The notes under the pieces are model-generated. The model did no database searches. It was not told the origin of the DNA and saw nothing but the letters and a program-made list of their open reading frames with translations. From Nectonema munidae (Eukaryota > Nematomorpha > Nectonematoida > Nectonematidae), in contig JAUIRK010000536.1 in assembly GCA_030549495.1 (NCBI GenBank), forward strand, positions 992,001 through 1,056,000: a stretch of DNA of 64,000 nucleotides, in the 5' to 3' direction. The translations under genes were made by a program, and so were the position numbers. Shown in pieces: positions 22,715-34,860 of the stretch. How positions within the stretch are numbered: position 1 is the first letter of the stretch; every line of letters begins with the position of its first letter.

Positions 22715-24560
22715 TTGAATTTATTGCAGTTGCTTAAAGTTCAACATGAAAGTCCAACACTTTTCGATGCACGTGATCTTTTACCACATCCAACCACGGT
22801 AAGTCGAGATCTTTGTCAGTGTGCAATACTGGAAAGGGTTACGTTAGCCCAAAACTTGAAAGAAATTACAGTAGACAAATCGTTAACTTGGACCCTGATA
22901 ACTCCGGATATCGGATAAGTCGGACCGTGAGCGAGAATACAAATGTTTGCCCTCATAGGCTTACAAAGGGTCATTTTCATTGACTTTTTTAATTTCGCTT
23001 TGGCTTACAAGCAGCCATTTTATTATTTTACTCCATAGGTAGTTCGCGGTCATTCTAAATTTTGACGTTATTCCAAAGCTTATTGTGGCTATATCGTCCA
23101 ATTTGAAATATTTTTTTCAACCATATATATATATATAGTAGACCCTGAAACATGTGGACGGAGGACGCATATGAGAAAAGGTCAAATTTGACAATCACGG
23201 TTAACTACATAAGTTATGATTGGACTCTTGTACGCCGCGTTATAACAACTGGGGAGTTTGATGCTGAACTGAAGAAAAGGGGTGTCAACATTAAAGCAGC
23301 TCTACTCGCTCCCTTATCGTAGTTTGGGCGAGATTAATCACAACTTTGCTCTTTTATATTCACAACAGAAAGAGGTAGCAACATGATCACGTCCATTTCT
23401 CAATGCTGAACATCTTGATTGTGTAGCACAGTGGTTCCCAACCTTTTTTATCTCGTTCCCCCTTTTTCAGTCACTTTTTTACCTGTGGACCCCAACAACT
23501 GAATAGTTTGAGCCAACAAATTTAATCAAAGATTTTTATGCAAAAAATGATTGTAGTCATCTTATTAAATCGTATGCTTATTCATATGAAATCAGAGAAA
23601 TCGTAAAGCTTGACATAAAATGTGAATAAAATTTTTTTTCAATTAAAATATAAATTTTTCAAAAATATTGTAACTAATAAAAAGGATACATAAAGATTCA
23701 AAATATGAAACTTTAAAAAAGGGAAGAAAATATTTATTTAAAAAAGCTCTAAATATATATATTTTTATTGATTTGGAAAATAGAAGTATATTAAAAGAGG
23801 ATTAAGCATAAGTAGTTTGAAGTAGAATTTCCATGGACCCCTTGAAATTCTTCCATGGACCCCACCACTGGTGTAGCACATATTTTGAATACTGTTTTAC
23901 GTCATACTTTTGATGAAAAACATGTCCAGAACTGATCACATATGTTATTACAAGTTGTAAAACACTTGTAAGATTCATTAAGAAATCTTCAACTCGAAAC
24001 TTGCTTAAAAAAATGTAAAACAATCTTGTGACACTCGATGGAACTCCGTCTATTTAATGTTAAAATCAGTTTTAGACAATATGTGTTTTTTGTCGATCAT
24101 TTTTCACAAGAGATTAAACGCATAGCTGATATTGACTTACTTCAAGAATTTTTGAAACCTTTTAATAATGCAGCATTTAGAAGGGGATAAAAGTCAAACC
24201 AACTTGCATTTGGTTATTCCATGGATTTCGAAATTGGAAAATCATTGCCAAGTTAAAGAAGAATATACTAAAGCTATGTTCTCTGCAACTCTTCTTCCCG
24301 AATAACGTCTACAACAGTTGAAACTTCGTGCAAAAGTACACTTCATTCTACAAAAAGGCCCATATGTTAATGAGTTTGATGATGAAATTGAGGAAGTTCA
24401 TTCTAGCGAAATACAACGCTATCAGCAGCATTAATTCAAAAGTTTCACTACTGTTTTAAATTAGTTGGAAAGAAAATTGCTGAACTTTTCCATATCTTTC
24501 ACATATTGCGCGAAATATCTGATCCATCATGGCAACTAGCGCAACAAGTGAGCCAAATTT
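22715..24560 (+). pseudogene. Hermes-like hAT transposase fossil (interrupted)
   Basis: The plus-strand reading starts LFDARDLLPHPTTVSRDL, the PHPTTVSR motif typical of Hermes/hobo-type transposases. It continues with TEFDAELKKRG-like text (GEFDAELKKRGVNIKAALL near 23256), FTTERGSNMI near 23360, and LDCVAHILNTVLRHTFDEK split by a 442-bp insertion at 23429-23870. Later blocks reach about 24560 (REISDPSWQLAQQVSQILDL). Stops and frame changes are scattered, and the BED finger and C-terminal dimerisation domain were not seen. Excising the small insertion and one target-site copy rejoins the reading, so the insertion came after the parent. Confidence 0.75.
23429..23870. mobile_element. Non-autonomous hAT element inside the Hermes-like fossil (442 bp)
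   Basis: It begins CAGTGGTTCCCAACC, a terminus common to many short hAT elements, and ends ACCCCACCACTG. An exact 8-bp duplication, GTGTAGCA, lies at 23421-23428 and 23871-23878. A TGGACCCC motif occurs near both ends. The interior is AT-rich without ORFs. Confidence 0.9.
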
Positions 24561-26598
24561 TAGACTTGCTGGTCACTTAGTCCCAGGAAGGATAGATCTT
24601 CACTGAAATCCAGTAGCATCAATGATAAGTTGTTTTTAAACAGTGCTATGAAATAAACTGATTTAAAAGTTATCTATCTGATTTATAGTTATTATTTTTA
24701 TTTAAACCAACTGATATGTTAAGTGGTGTACATATTGAAAAAATAAAATACTTGTAAGTTATGCCTGAAAACCGTCGTATTTAAAAAAGCTCTTAATGGA
24801 GCCAGTTATTTCCATATGACATCTGGATAATATGGGTTTTATAATAAAATATGTTAAGTACTTATTTGATGCGGGTTTTAAAGTATAATACCGAGATAGA
24901 TCCGAACATCCCTATTTGTGGCTTACCGAGAAAAGGCGATCCATTGCGAACGGCAAAATTTTTCTCGTATTAACTATTATTATTATTAATCAGGTTTGTG
25001 AAAACAACGATATTTTCGTTAATTTATCGTTATCGTCTGAATCTTTTTTACATTTAACGAAAAGGATAAAGAAGAATATGTTTGAAGGCTTGTGTTCGTT
25101 CTTATTTTGTTAGTTATCGTTAATTGATTATGTCTTGCACTTCATAAGTAAGTTGAGTTTTAATTATGAGTTCTTTTATAAAAATAAAAAATGACAACGT
25201 CTTGTGTATTCTCACCATAAAATGATACTGTGATATATCTCTCTATAATACGTCGCTTAAATCACACAATTCAATATCCTTCAATATAAAAGTTTTACTG
25301 AATATTTGGAAAAATACTAAAAATTAATTTTATTATAAAATTGTTTTAGAACCTAATTTTTAAAATTTTATATTTTCCTACCAAAAAACTTAAAATATAA
25401 AGTTCGAATTATATGTAGAAGAATATTAGAACGATTTATTTTTTATAGAAATTTTCCTACATAAATACAAAGCATATTTCAAAGGTATTCCACACTTTTG
25501 TAGTTTTGATCTTTTAAAAATTAAATATGTGTTTAATTCTTTTACAGCAGTAATAAAGTTAATTTTATAATAAAAAAATTCAAAAAATGAAAACGAAAAT
25601 TTTTGCGAAAATTGTGAAGTCAACGATAACGTTAACGAAACGTAGCGGAATTATAGTAGGGTATGGTAGTGCGCTTGCATATGGTTTAGAGTTAAAATAA
25701 CGATATTCTGGTCAATTTTTCGTTATCGTTTAATAACGATTTTAAAAGCAGGAAATACACAACTCTACTCGTGTACTAAAAGACTCTAGTAGAAATAAAA
25801 TATTGGCTCTGCATACCCTTTATCTTCTCACTTCCCATACCTACGTGCGCATGTATAGTAATGTCCAAATGTATAAATTATATCTTCTCAAAGATATCCT
25901 ATTGTTTTGTTTTCATATTAACCAGTTAACGATAAGAAGCCTTGGACAGTATATAATGTGAAGCAGAAGATTTGTTTGTATTAAAAATCATTAAAACTAA
26001 GACGATTTAAAAAAGTCAAAAAAAAAGAGTCAAAAAAGTTTATCAAATTTTTGAACTCAAAAAAAAAGTTCATTTTTAAATATGAATGAAGGAAGAGGAA
26101 TAAATATATAAGAATGGAGGTTAAAAAAGAACTTTTTCTCCTTTTCTTTCATTAAAACTTGAAAATGAAGTTTGTTTTGAGTTCGAAAATTGAATGAACT
26201 AACTTTTTTCACAGCGTTCTTCGCATTTCACTATGAAACTGTGCATTTCGTGGACGCTCTTTTCTCAAAACTCGAGTATTTTAGTTCATCTTTTAGTTAT
26301 TTAAATTTTAGACAGTTAATTCGGTTGAAAGGAATTAAATTGAGCGTAATTAATTTCATAAATTTAGCCGGTACCCAAAATTTTAGTCTTTTATAAAAAA
26401 AATTCCACAACTGTTCATATGTCTCATTTTACCATTACTGACTGGTCAAAAATCGAATTTACAAGGAAACACAATTTTCATCATTATCTCAACATTTTGT
26501 TTTCAGGCGGCATATCTTATGCATGAATATGTGAAGTTAAAAAAGGGAAATCTATATTTTCTAATTTTACAGACACCGATATCTCTCTACACAAGTCG
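24561..26598. other. Intergenic, AT-rich, with TAACG-rich patches and an imperfect foldback
   Basis: Motifs of the type AACGATATT/TTCGTTA(T)CG cluster at about 25000-25070 and again at 25622-25745, suggesting the ends of an old element of about 750 bp. At 26010-26060 and 26160-26210 runs such as GTTCATTTTT and AAAATGAA.TTTGTTTTGAGTTC form an imperfect inverted repeat. No gene is recognised. Confidence 0.4.
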
Positions 26599-26606
26599 GT
26601 AGCAAG

Positions 26607-27293
26607 TAGAGCTTCTGATTTCTCGATAAAATTTAATTCTCGAGAAACGAGAAAAAAAATTATGATTCCTGAGACTCGAGAAAAGTTTTGAGAAGTTAAA
26701 AAATATTAAAAATATTTTGTTTTATTAGTAAAATAACTTTTTAATAAAACAAGAGCATTTAAAGATTCGTTTTTCAAACTCAATCGTTTTGGAGATAAAA
26801 TTCTTCCGCATTGACAAGAAGTTGGTTGGATGCATAAAAGAGAATTTTTTAACAATTGCAACGATTCTGATAAATCCAAATTTTTGTTTTGTTTGAACAT
26901 CTCCAGTTCTTCTTCTATTGTACTAACTTTTTCTTCTTTTTTATCATACATGAATTCTTTAATTTCTCTATTTAAACTTTGAGATTCTTCTTCAAACTCA
27001 TCAACAGATTCGATTTAGCTTTCTTGTATAACAATTCCATGCTCCCAATAATGAGAAAAATTTTTATCAAAAATATTTTTTGCCCATTCTAAAATTTCTT
27101 CAAAATTTGAATATTCAAATGTTGATCGTGCATTACACATAATTATTTATTTTTATTAATATTTATTCAAAATTTAACATGTTTTGAGTAATAAAAATTT
27201 TTTTTTAATTCTTGAGTCTCGACAAAAATTTCTCGAGAATCAAGAAATAAAAAAATTCAAAAATTCTCGAGAAATCTCGAGACAGAAGCTCTA
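26607..27293 (-). mobile_element. Non-autonomous hAT element with transposase tail (687 bp)
   Basis: The termini are TAGAGCTTCTG and its complement CAGAAGCTCTA, followed inward by repeated CTCGAGA blocks. An exact 8-bp duplication, GTAGCAAG, lies at 26599-26606 and 27294-27301. The minus strand encodes the decayed end of a hAT transposase: IQPTSCQCGRILSP, then SLNALVLLKSYF (26706-26951), the C-terminal dimerisation motif in which the usual S-E-R-x-F-S is altered. The rest of the gene is missing, so this is an internally deleted derivative that kept its ends and part of its last exon. Confidence 0.85.
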
Positions 27294-27626
27294 GTAGCAA
27301 GTATCCGATCTGCTGAACTAATAGATTGAAAAAGCTAGTGAATAGAAATCAAATTTCCCCAAGATATCGATCGATTTACACAGCCAGCGGCTCAGCTTAC
27401 TATATGAAGTTTTTACTATGCCACAATAGAACTTACAGATTCCAAATTTTAACATTAATAAATAATTTATCAAGCTCACATATACACACATCCAGTATGG
27501 AAGAATCGCTTCTTTGCTGGCACTAATAAAAATAATAATGCTTACATTCTATTTCCTATAAATAACAGAATTCCTCGCTCATGTTATTACTTGTATTCCG
27601 ATGATCTATAATAACAACGATTCATG

Positions 27627-27750
27627 GATCGAAGAGGCACAATTGCATCGTTTATATCGAACTATGAGGAAAGTAGGCTTGATGTGGGATCGATACCAAG
27701 ACCTTGAGTTATCAAAACCCAGTATCTAACCAACTTTACTCACGCCCCCT
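27627..27750 (-). mobile_element. tRNA-derived SINE
   Basis: Same unit as at 12026: head GGGGGCGTGAGTAAAG, a slightly altered B box (GGTATCGATCCC) and the body up to the GTGCCTCTTCGATCC segment. The tail is shorter than in the 33000 copy. Confidence 0.75.
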
Positions 27751-28932
27751 ATAAAGAGGGCCCTATAGAGAGCACAAAGATGACATTTTGGGGTTGCGTG
27801 TGTGTGAATTTTTTCAATGCTTTTACTGTGAAAAATTTTGGATCAGTGTATAAAATCTTTTACACAAGTTATATCAAAAATAAACCCCAAAATGTAAAGA
27901 TGAAATCATCGTTGTGAATTTTACAAAGTTTATGAAAAAAGTTCTTAAAGTTTTTGGGTCAACAAAAGCAGCCTTAGACCAACTTTTTTAATAGTCCATT
28001 TATTGTAAATAATCTAGGTTTTGCAAAAATTCCAGAAGTTAAAGAAAACGAGCAAGTATTTAACATTTTTATATAGAAGAGTTCACAAGTGTCATAAAAA
28101 ATATTTCATTCTATAATTAATTGCTTGAAGGCACTTTTAAAAATAGGTAAAATTTATTGACACTCCTCCATGAGTTGTTCAATTTGACGAAATTCATCAA
28201 AGAGCTCTCGAAATAAAGAAAGAAATTTCCGTTTACTTTTCAATGATGTCGTCAAGCAAGCATACCTATAAACCTGTATTTTTGAGTTTTAGGTGCTAGG
28301 AGACAACTTTGTATAGCGCTAAGAACGAATAGTGAGTAAAAAGTCGACAAACTCATTTCATCCAAAAATAAAAAAATCATTACATTTCCAAAATAAGCTA
28401 AGATTTTTTCCTTTTTAAATTTATTGGAAAATTGAGATTTCACTCAACTGTATTTTATCATATAAATATTTTGGAAAAAAAAACATTTTTTAATTGGATT
28501 AGGCAATTTTTGAAAAAGTTAAATATAGATGGCGTCAAATTTTTCAAATTTCGTGAAATATTGATGTACATGTAGATTTTAGTTCGCTATGCGTAGCAAA
28601 CCAACTCCTGCCGGGTTTGCAGGAATTGCATCGGTGTGGATGACGGATTACCCGCAACAAGTATTTTCAGGAACGGACTCAAACAAAGTGCTATGTATTA
28701 TATATGCTCAAACAATGGCATATATTTGTGTTTTAGTTTGACTTAACAATCGATGCGCTTGAGGTCAAACAGTTCTTATTTGAGTAGTTTAAATGATTAA
28801 TCCCATTTTCATTTATATCTATAATTTTGATAAGACAGGATGAGCTTTGTGAATTGACTTGTCTTGGAAGCTTGGCTCCCCTTACCCCCCTCCCCTCCTC
28901 TTGCTTGTGAGTTTTTGTTAAAAATCTAAAAT
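27751..28932. other. Intergenic, no gene seen
   Basis: AT-rich DNA with a C-rich patch near 28874-28903. The short minus-strand ORF at 28252-28443 has no family resemblance. Confidence 0.45.
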
Positions 28933-29238
28933 TTAACTAAAAAAAGTCGTAAGACGCGCATGAAAACCGACTAATAAATCATTTCTCAAACTCGCACCCT
29001 TCTTCGCAGCATAAATTAACCAAGTTCTAAACGATGTGAGTGTATCTGGGTTCATAGCAAAAAAGGCTTCCCTTTCAAGCGTTTTTTGTTGGAATACTTT
29101 TTGCACTGATATACGCAAACTATTTTTAAAGTCCTTCAATGTAAAGATCAAAAAAATGCATTGCTCAAATTCAGAAAAAAGCTGCTGATATAGAATTCTC
29201 CTTTTTTTGTCTACTTTTGTGAAGTAGGAGTTGTGCAA
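28933..29238 (-). CDS. Hypothetical ORF, possible terminal exon
   Basis: An open frame of 101 codons ends FHARLTTFFS-stop. The portion from about 29150 (FKNSLRISVQKVFQQKTLER, then EAFFAMNPDTLTSFRTWLIY, then AAKKGASLRNDLL) is less AT-rich and has the residue mix of real protein. A possible acceptor (ATATCAG|CAG) lies upstream. I recognise no family; it may be the last exon of an unseen gene or a remnant of an element. Confidence 0.3.
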   Translation of the reverse strand: MHNSYFTKVDKKRRILYQQLFSEFEQCIFLIFTLKDFKNSLRISVQKVFQQKTLEREAFFAMNPDTLTSFRTWLIYAAKKGASLRNDLLVGFHARLTTFFS

Positions 29239-30960
29239 GGAATTGGATAAAAAAATTCAGGACTAATTTTTAAAGACGTATCTATTTTTCGCATAGTAAA
29301 CATTTTTATTGGAAAAAGGTTATGTTCTTGGATACCAAGCGTTGTATCTCCGTCTCATTCCAAGAAGAGTAGATTCGACTGAGAATGTGTTGCTTAATTA
29401 CAGCCATACATGAAGAAGAGCTGTGAGGTATGAATAATGTTAGCGGTCAAAAAATTGAAATGAAATTTTATATCAGCAAAAATCAATAAAAAAAATAAAA
29501 AACTCAATACATATTAATTTTAGGAGTCAGATATGCCTTTTTTCCTGACTCAGAATCCTGACTTTCATGAGATTTCGACTCCTACTACTGATCTTTTTAA
29601 ATTCTGAAAATAATCAGAAGCATAATCAAAATGACATAAATTCATGGAGTCGTATTGACAATCGTATATACATTCTTTTAAAAAACCCAAAATCAAAATA
29701 AAATTGAAAATCATAGAAATTAGATTGTTTCAAAAATTGTCATAATCAGAATAAGAATCCAAAATTTAGAAATGAAAAATCAGAAACAAAATTGTAAATA
29801 AAAAATTCAGAGAATCAGAATCATTATCTAAAAAAGTTCCCCAACACTCGCTCCTTTGACACCTTTGCAGTGGTAATGTTTTGATCTCGGAATGAACTGC
29901 AGGCCTTCAAGATCTTCATACACTCGAGGAACGAAAGAATAAATCATGGAATTTCCGACGAGATACGAAGGAATAAAAATTAAGAAACGTTTTTGTAGTT
30001 TGACCAAATGAGGAAGGATTCAATCTGCATAAAACTCTTTCACGTTGTTGTCGCATAGGCGCATACATTTCGAATTTTTGTTTCACACAAAACCCCATCA
30101 GAGTTGAGTTGAGTAGATTTGCTTTGTATGTATAATAGATCCCGAATCATCAACATATGGATATATGGGTGCATGAAAAATAGCAATCTTTGTCTTCAAT
30201 ATATTTGTCCCTCTTTGACATAACGTTTTTGTATGCGTGTAAAAAGCATTAAATTGCCAGAAATTTTATATAAACATTTGTAGCAAGCACATGGATGTAA
30301 GCGAACATAAATGAATACGTTACATAGTAAGCAGCGAAATGAATATTATGGAAGGTAGGATTTTTGAATTCAATGATATCAAAGATAAGAAAGAGATTCA
30401 AAAGGCGGATCATCATCTGATCATTTTTTCTTGATTTGATTGTGCAATCAATACGTTGTTGATGCGGATACTTTCGAATGACACGACATATGAAAATTGA
30501 TCCTTTTTGTAAGACTCGTTAGAAGAAAGTAATTTATATACGAAATAAGCCGTAAGCGTCCAATTGAAAAATATGGGAAAATTTCGGATTCATTTTTTCG
30601 CTGTTCACTCTTTGAATTATTATAATTATCAGTTTTATTACAAGTCAGGTAATATTTTGAAATATACATATGCACTATACGTGCGTGTCTATGTACAGAC
30701 ACGAAGCTAACTAAAGACTAGAAAGAGTTGTGTGCGTTCCTTCCCGAGGTTGGGTCGATTCTAGATGATTATGTTTCGGTTTTTTTAATTATAAAATTCT
30801 CATTTTTAAGCCCAAAATTCTAATTTGGATTCTGATTTACGCTCCTAAAAATTATTATTATTATTATTCTGGTTAGTAAAAAACATTTGTAGATATTTAC
30901 ATGCGAGTTTAGCTAGCTGTAAAAAGATTGATTGCTTTTCCAGTAGCTTCCTGGTTCATC
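29239..30960. other. Intergenic, no gene seen
   Basis: AT-rich DNA with short unsupported ORFs on the minus strand (29916-30098, 30448-30702). No RNA gene or element with ends was identified. Confidence 0.4.
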
Positions 30961-30968
30961 ATCTACAC

Positions 30969-31058
30969 CAGGGGTCCCAAGGTGGACGGTATAATAATCC
31001 CCGGGGGTTGATGAGAATTTTATAGGAGTCGATTATCTAACCAACCTTACTCACACCC
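30969..31058. mobile_element. Possible hAT terminus and SINE head fragment
   Basis: CAGGGGTCCCAAGGTGG at 30969 resembles the end of short hAT elements; no partner end was found. At 31031-31058 the minus strand has the SINE head (GTGAGTAAGGTTGGTTAGAT) without its B box. Confidence 0.45.
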
Positions 31059-31179
31059 TTACCCGTAGTTTCTACTCTGTAGACGGAATGACATCTAATT
31101 GTGATGCCTAGATAGGGAAGGTGCTGTGGAGCTCAGTTTGGGTACTGTAGGGTAAGGCCAAAGCCAGACGGGTACCCAC

Positions 31180-31659
31180 CAGGGCCGGTTGCAAGCCGAT
31201 TTGACCGATGTTGTCAGATTGGGCTCCGCGCCTGTAGACTTTTTTCTCATGGTGAATTTAGTAAATTATATCGTTATGTCACCTCCGTTAGAAATGACAA
31301 ATTTTTTCACTTTTCATGCTTCAAATTTCAAAAAAGAAATTTTATCTCTAAAATTTTTAAAAATGTTTTTAAAATCACATGGAAAAAAAATAAAATTTAA
31401 AGACAGCGGATCAAAATCTATAAATTTAGTTATTTATTACTTGAGGTCTTGAAGGTTTTTAAAAATTAATAAAGTACATTTTTAGAATTATACCTCGATA
31501 AATTAAATTTACACTAAAATTTACATTAATTTTTTAATTAAATTAGTTTGTATGTGTTTTTTTATATGAAATATAAACAGCGATCAATTTTACTATGTAG
31601 AGTCGTGGCACCGCTATCACATTTCTAATTGGGCCCCGCAATTCCTTGCACCGGCCCTG
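31180..31659. mobile_element. Short non-autonomous hAT element (480 bp)
   Basis: The left end is CAGGGCCGGTTGCAAG and the right end is CTTGCACCGGCCCTG, near-perfect inverted repeats. An exact 8-bp duplication, GTACCCAC, lies at 31172-31179 and 31660-31667. The plus-strand ORF at 31189-31452 lies inside but shows no transposase motif, so I leave it uncalled. Confidence 0.9.
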
Positions 31660-32100
31660 GTACCCACATAAAAAAAGTGGCGAGGAGGGTGAGTACAAGT
31701 AATTTCGTGTTGCAGGTGAGATTTGAGAACCTTTGGATGTTTTTTTTTATATTTCTTAGCAATCAAAGTGAAGTATTGGAAAGGTTGTTAGAGGATAAAA
31801 TATAACCAATTTCTCATCAATTCAAAAACGATTTTCCTTAAAACTTATAAAATCATTTTGAAAAGCTGAAAGTTGCGGAATTGGAGTCGAAGATTTTGAG
31901 AAAGTTGTCGTTTGCTTCTAAAAGAAATTAGAACATAAATGAACATATTCTAAAATGGAGACGGAGTTTGGTAAGTGCTTCAAATCAGAGGCAGGTGTTT
32001 AACCTTTTGACTCAGTTTTGCAGGCCCAATCGTCAACCGCTTCAATTGTTGTGAGCTCAATAGCTAATGCAGGACTAGTGTGTAGGTATGAATGTTTTTT

Positions 32101-32120
32101 TGTGTGTGTGTGTGTGTGTG
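32101..32120. repeat. (TG)n microsatellite
   Basis: Ten uninterrupted TG units just upstream of the Penelope-like composite. Confidence 0.9.
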
Positions 32121-32569
32121 GTGTTCTGTTCCTTCCTCAAAAGATGGCAACGTTTTTCCAAAAAGAAAGTTGAAGTAAAACACCCTAATTTAATTTTTCA
32201 TAATCATAAAACGTTGATAGGAGTAGCAGAAAGAGCAAACCAAAAACGTCATGCAGTATTGAATAGAAAATTCCCTCTTAATCAACTTTCTTTTTTCAAC
32301 AAATTGACAAGGCTTATTGTTTGGAATGTTTGCCAAAGCCTCCTTCCTATTTCTTTGACAACACTTTTTGCAGGTAAAGGATTACGGGAAGTTGGCTTTG
32401 AAGGTGTCCGACATGAAAGATTATATACATACAGTGGGTAGGAAACACCGAACACTTTTTTTATCAAGCGCTTTCAAAATTGATATTCTTTATCAAGATA
32501 TAGACAGCAAGTGGTAAAATGGCAATAAACAGTGGAAAGAAACTACAATAAAGTGAATGACACGAGAAT

Positions 32570-33666
32570 GACAACAAGACAACTACATTGGGCAAAGATA
32601 AAAATCTTACAGCTTCCTATTTCCAAAAATCGTTATATATAAAAGAAACAAAGTCAGATATTATCCTAAATTATTTTTCTAATCACAGCTTCAACACAAA
32701 ATTTGGCTTGATAAAATCACAGATCATAAAAGTCATTAATATAAATAATGCAATGGAAGAGTTTATTTTTGATTTATAACATTTTAAAGCGAGCTTTATG
32801 CAAAAAATGGATATCCAATAAGTATTTTTAAAAAGGCGTTTGAAGAAGTATTGACGAGCATAACTGTAAAAAACAAATTTAATGCCAATAGATACAAACA
32901 ATGTTGTGACAAGCTTAATATTAGTAGCATTGATGATATAGCAACAGTAAAAGTGTTAACAGTAATAATTTTGTCGATATCAATAAAGCTTGTGGAAGTA
33001 AGGTAAAGGTAAAGGTACCGTAGGGTGTTTTCATCGAGAAGGCACAATTGCGCCGCTTGCATCGAACTATGAGAAAGTAGGCTTGATGTGGGATCGAACC
33101 CAAGACCTTAAAGTTATCGAAACCCAGTACCTAATCAACCTTACTCACGCCCCCAAAAAGAGTTGTAGTGGCATTAGCAAAACAATAAAGAAAAGACAAA
33201 TTTTTGTTTTTTTTGGTGAAAACATAAATACAAAAGTTAAAAGATATATAAAAAATAATAATTCGAATAAAACGCGGCAAAATTTGAAATCAATTTTTGC
33301 TAAAAAGCGTAGAACGTCAATCCCCCATCGAAGTGATAAAAATGGCGCAATATTAAATCCACTTGTGACGTAATTGATTCCATATGTAAAATATCTTGTT
33401 TGAATTGTAAATTGAGTTATGTTTGGAGAGACTAGTAGGTCCTTATACATCAGATTTAGATAACATTTTGGAGACGCAAAGAGCAAGTCTCTAATAAGTA
33501 AACCTTTCGGCAAGCATTACTCTCATCACCAACCAAATAGTAAAGTTAATCTCGAAATCAGCGTATTGGCGAAAACACATGATTATGTACAAAGAATAAG
33601 AGATAGCTTCTATATTGAAAATTTGAAAACAGACATCAATATAATGTCTAATGAGAACGTAAATTA
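32570..33666 (+). pseudogene. Penelope-like RT end and GIY-YIG endonuclease, degraded
   Basis: The last part of the reading (33360-33666) gives ICKISCLNCKLSY, then GETSRSLYIRFR, then HYSHHQPNSKVNLEISVLAK and VQRIRDSFYIENLKTDINIM. Cys pair, Y-V-G-E-T-S-R, H...H and a late E are the order seen in GIY-YIG nucleases attached to Penelope-like reverse transcriptases. The upstream reading (FSNHSFNTKFGLIKSQIIKV, then ASFMQKNGYPISIF) looks like the region after the RT catalytic core; the core itself is absent. The copy is broken in a few places and also split by the SINE at 33000-33154. Confidence 0.7.
33000..33154 (-). mobile_element. tRNA-derived SINE inserted in the Penelope-like remnant
   Basis: The best-preserved copy: GGGGGCGTGAGTAAGG head, exact B box GGTTCGATCCC, body through GGCGCAATTGTGCC and CTCGATGAAAACACCC, and a 3' tail with CCTTTA-type repeats (GGTACCTTTACCTTTACC). 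It interrupts the region between the RT-end and the GIY-YIG domain, so it is younger than that element. Confidence 0.85.
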
Positions 33667-34339
33667 ACTCCACTCATACATTTATTACTCATATTAGAAG
33701 CGTATAGCAATTGATTTAAGAATGGGGCTATAGTGGCAATGCATGTCGTAGAAGGCGCCTGAACGCTAATATATACTCATATTAATATCTACACTCAGTT
33801 TTATTCCATCCATACCACATATAATCAATGTTCTTGGTATATATATTTTTTTTATCGTTTATTCTTTTACATATATGAACAAATATTAAGACATCACCAG
33901 GGTCAATTTTTTGCCATTAAATGCCATCACTGCCAATTCTTACTCAAATTGTCCTAAAATGCTTTTATTGTAAACTTTGCTATGTTATTTTTTTTATTTT
34001 TCTTTAACATATTTGCCTGGTATAATATTTCATAATAAAAGCTATAAATTTTATATCTAATTTTATTAAGTTTCTGGGGTGTCTTCTTACTCAAACTTAC
34101 ATAAGTTAGAAAGCAAACATGTAAAAATAAACGAATAAAAAGTGATTTCTACTTCTTTTTTATCAAAAGTTCTTTTAATTAACTTAACTTTAAAGTCTTT
34201 TTATCCTAAGTTGCATCACGTCACCCGCTTAGCTCATTTGATTCACGATTGTGCGTTAAAAATCAAAGCTCTTTTTTTAGAGTATAGACTAAAATAGTAA
34301 GTCTTAAAGCATTTGCTATAAAAAAACAAAAAAAGAAAC

Positions 34340-34860
34340 GCTTTATTTGGTAAATTTGCATTCCCTCCAGAAGTACTTGTAACTCGATGGTCTTCTTGGT
34401 TTAAAGGTGTTCTTTATTATTGTGAAAACCTTCCTGATGTAAGAAAAATTGTAGAAAATTATGAAAGAAATGGAATTCTTGTAATAAAAGCAAGCCGTTC
34501 AAGATCCAAATTTTAGTTTATGATCTTATACCTCTCATAAGATTGATCGAAAAAACTGAAAAATTCATCATACAAATTTTCAAAATTTGCTAGAGTTCGG
34601 ATTTGGTAGAGAAGTGTGTAACTTTAAAAAATCTAATATTGAACACCGCTTGGTCCAAGTTGGTTTCCAGAAATAATGAACTCAGTTAGCGACAAATTAT
34701 TACCCAAGCAATTTGTAGAAATGCAAAAATGTCAAGCAACAACAGCACCTCTTTCTCGCGAAACTTAAGAACGATCTCTTTCTGTACTAAAAAATTCTCA
34801 TCAATGACAGAGTATTTTTACCATAAAACGTTTCTCATTATGTTACTTTATATTTTAATT
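34340..34860 (+). pseudogene. hAT-type transposase C-terminal half
   Basis: The reading begins PPEVLVTRWSSWFKGVLYYC and continues ENLPDVRKIVENYERNG, the pattern T-R-W-x-x-W-x-x-x-x-L-Y-Y-C of a hAT group common in invertebrates. It ends with a decayed dimerisation motif (TTAPLSRET, then ERSLSVLKNSHQ). Several stops and frame changes. It may have inserted into the Penelope-like composite or may be the original content of the inverted-repeat unit. Confidence 0.65.

Noticed and set aside
25000-25760. An element bounded by AACGATATT/CGTTA motif clusters
   Set aside because: The motif clusters are suggestive, but no continuous inverted repeat or target duplication could be traced, so no boundaries are claimed.
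32683-33673. Several minus-strand hydrophobic ORFs resembling membrane proteins
   Set aside because: They are antisense to the Penelope-like remnant and to a SINE; AT-rich antisense readily reads as Phe/Leu/Ile.
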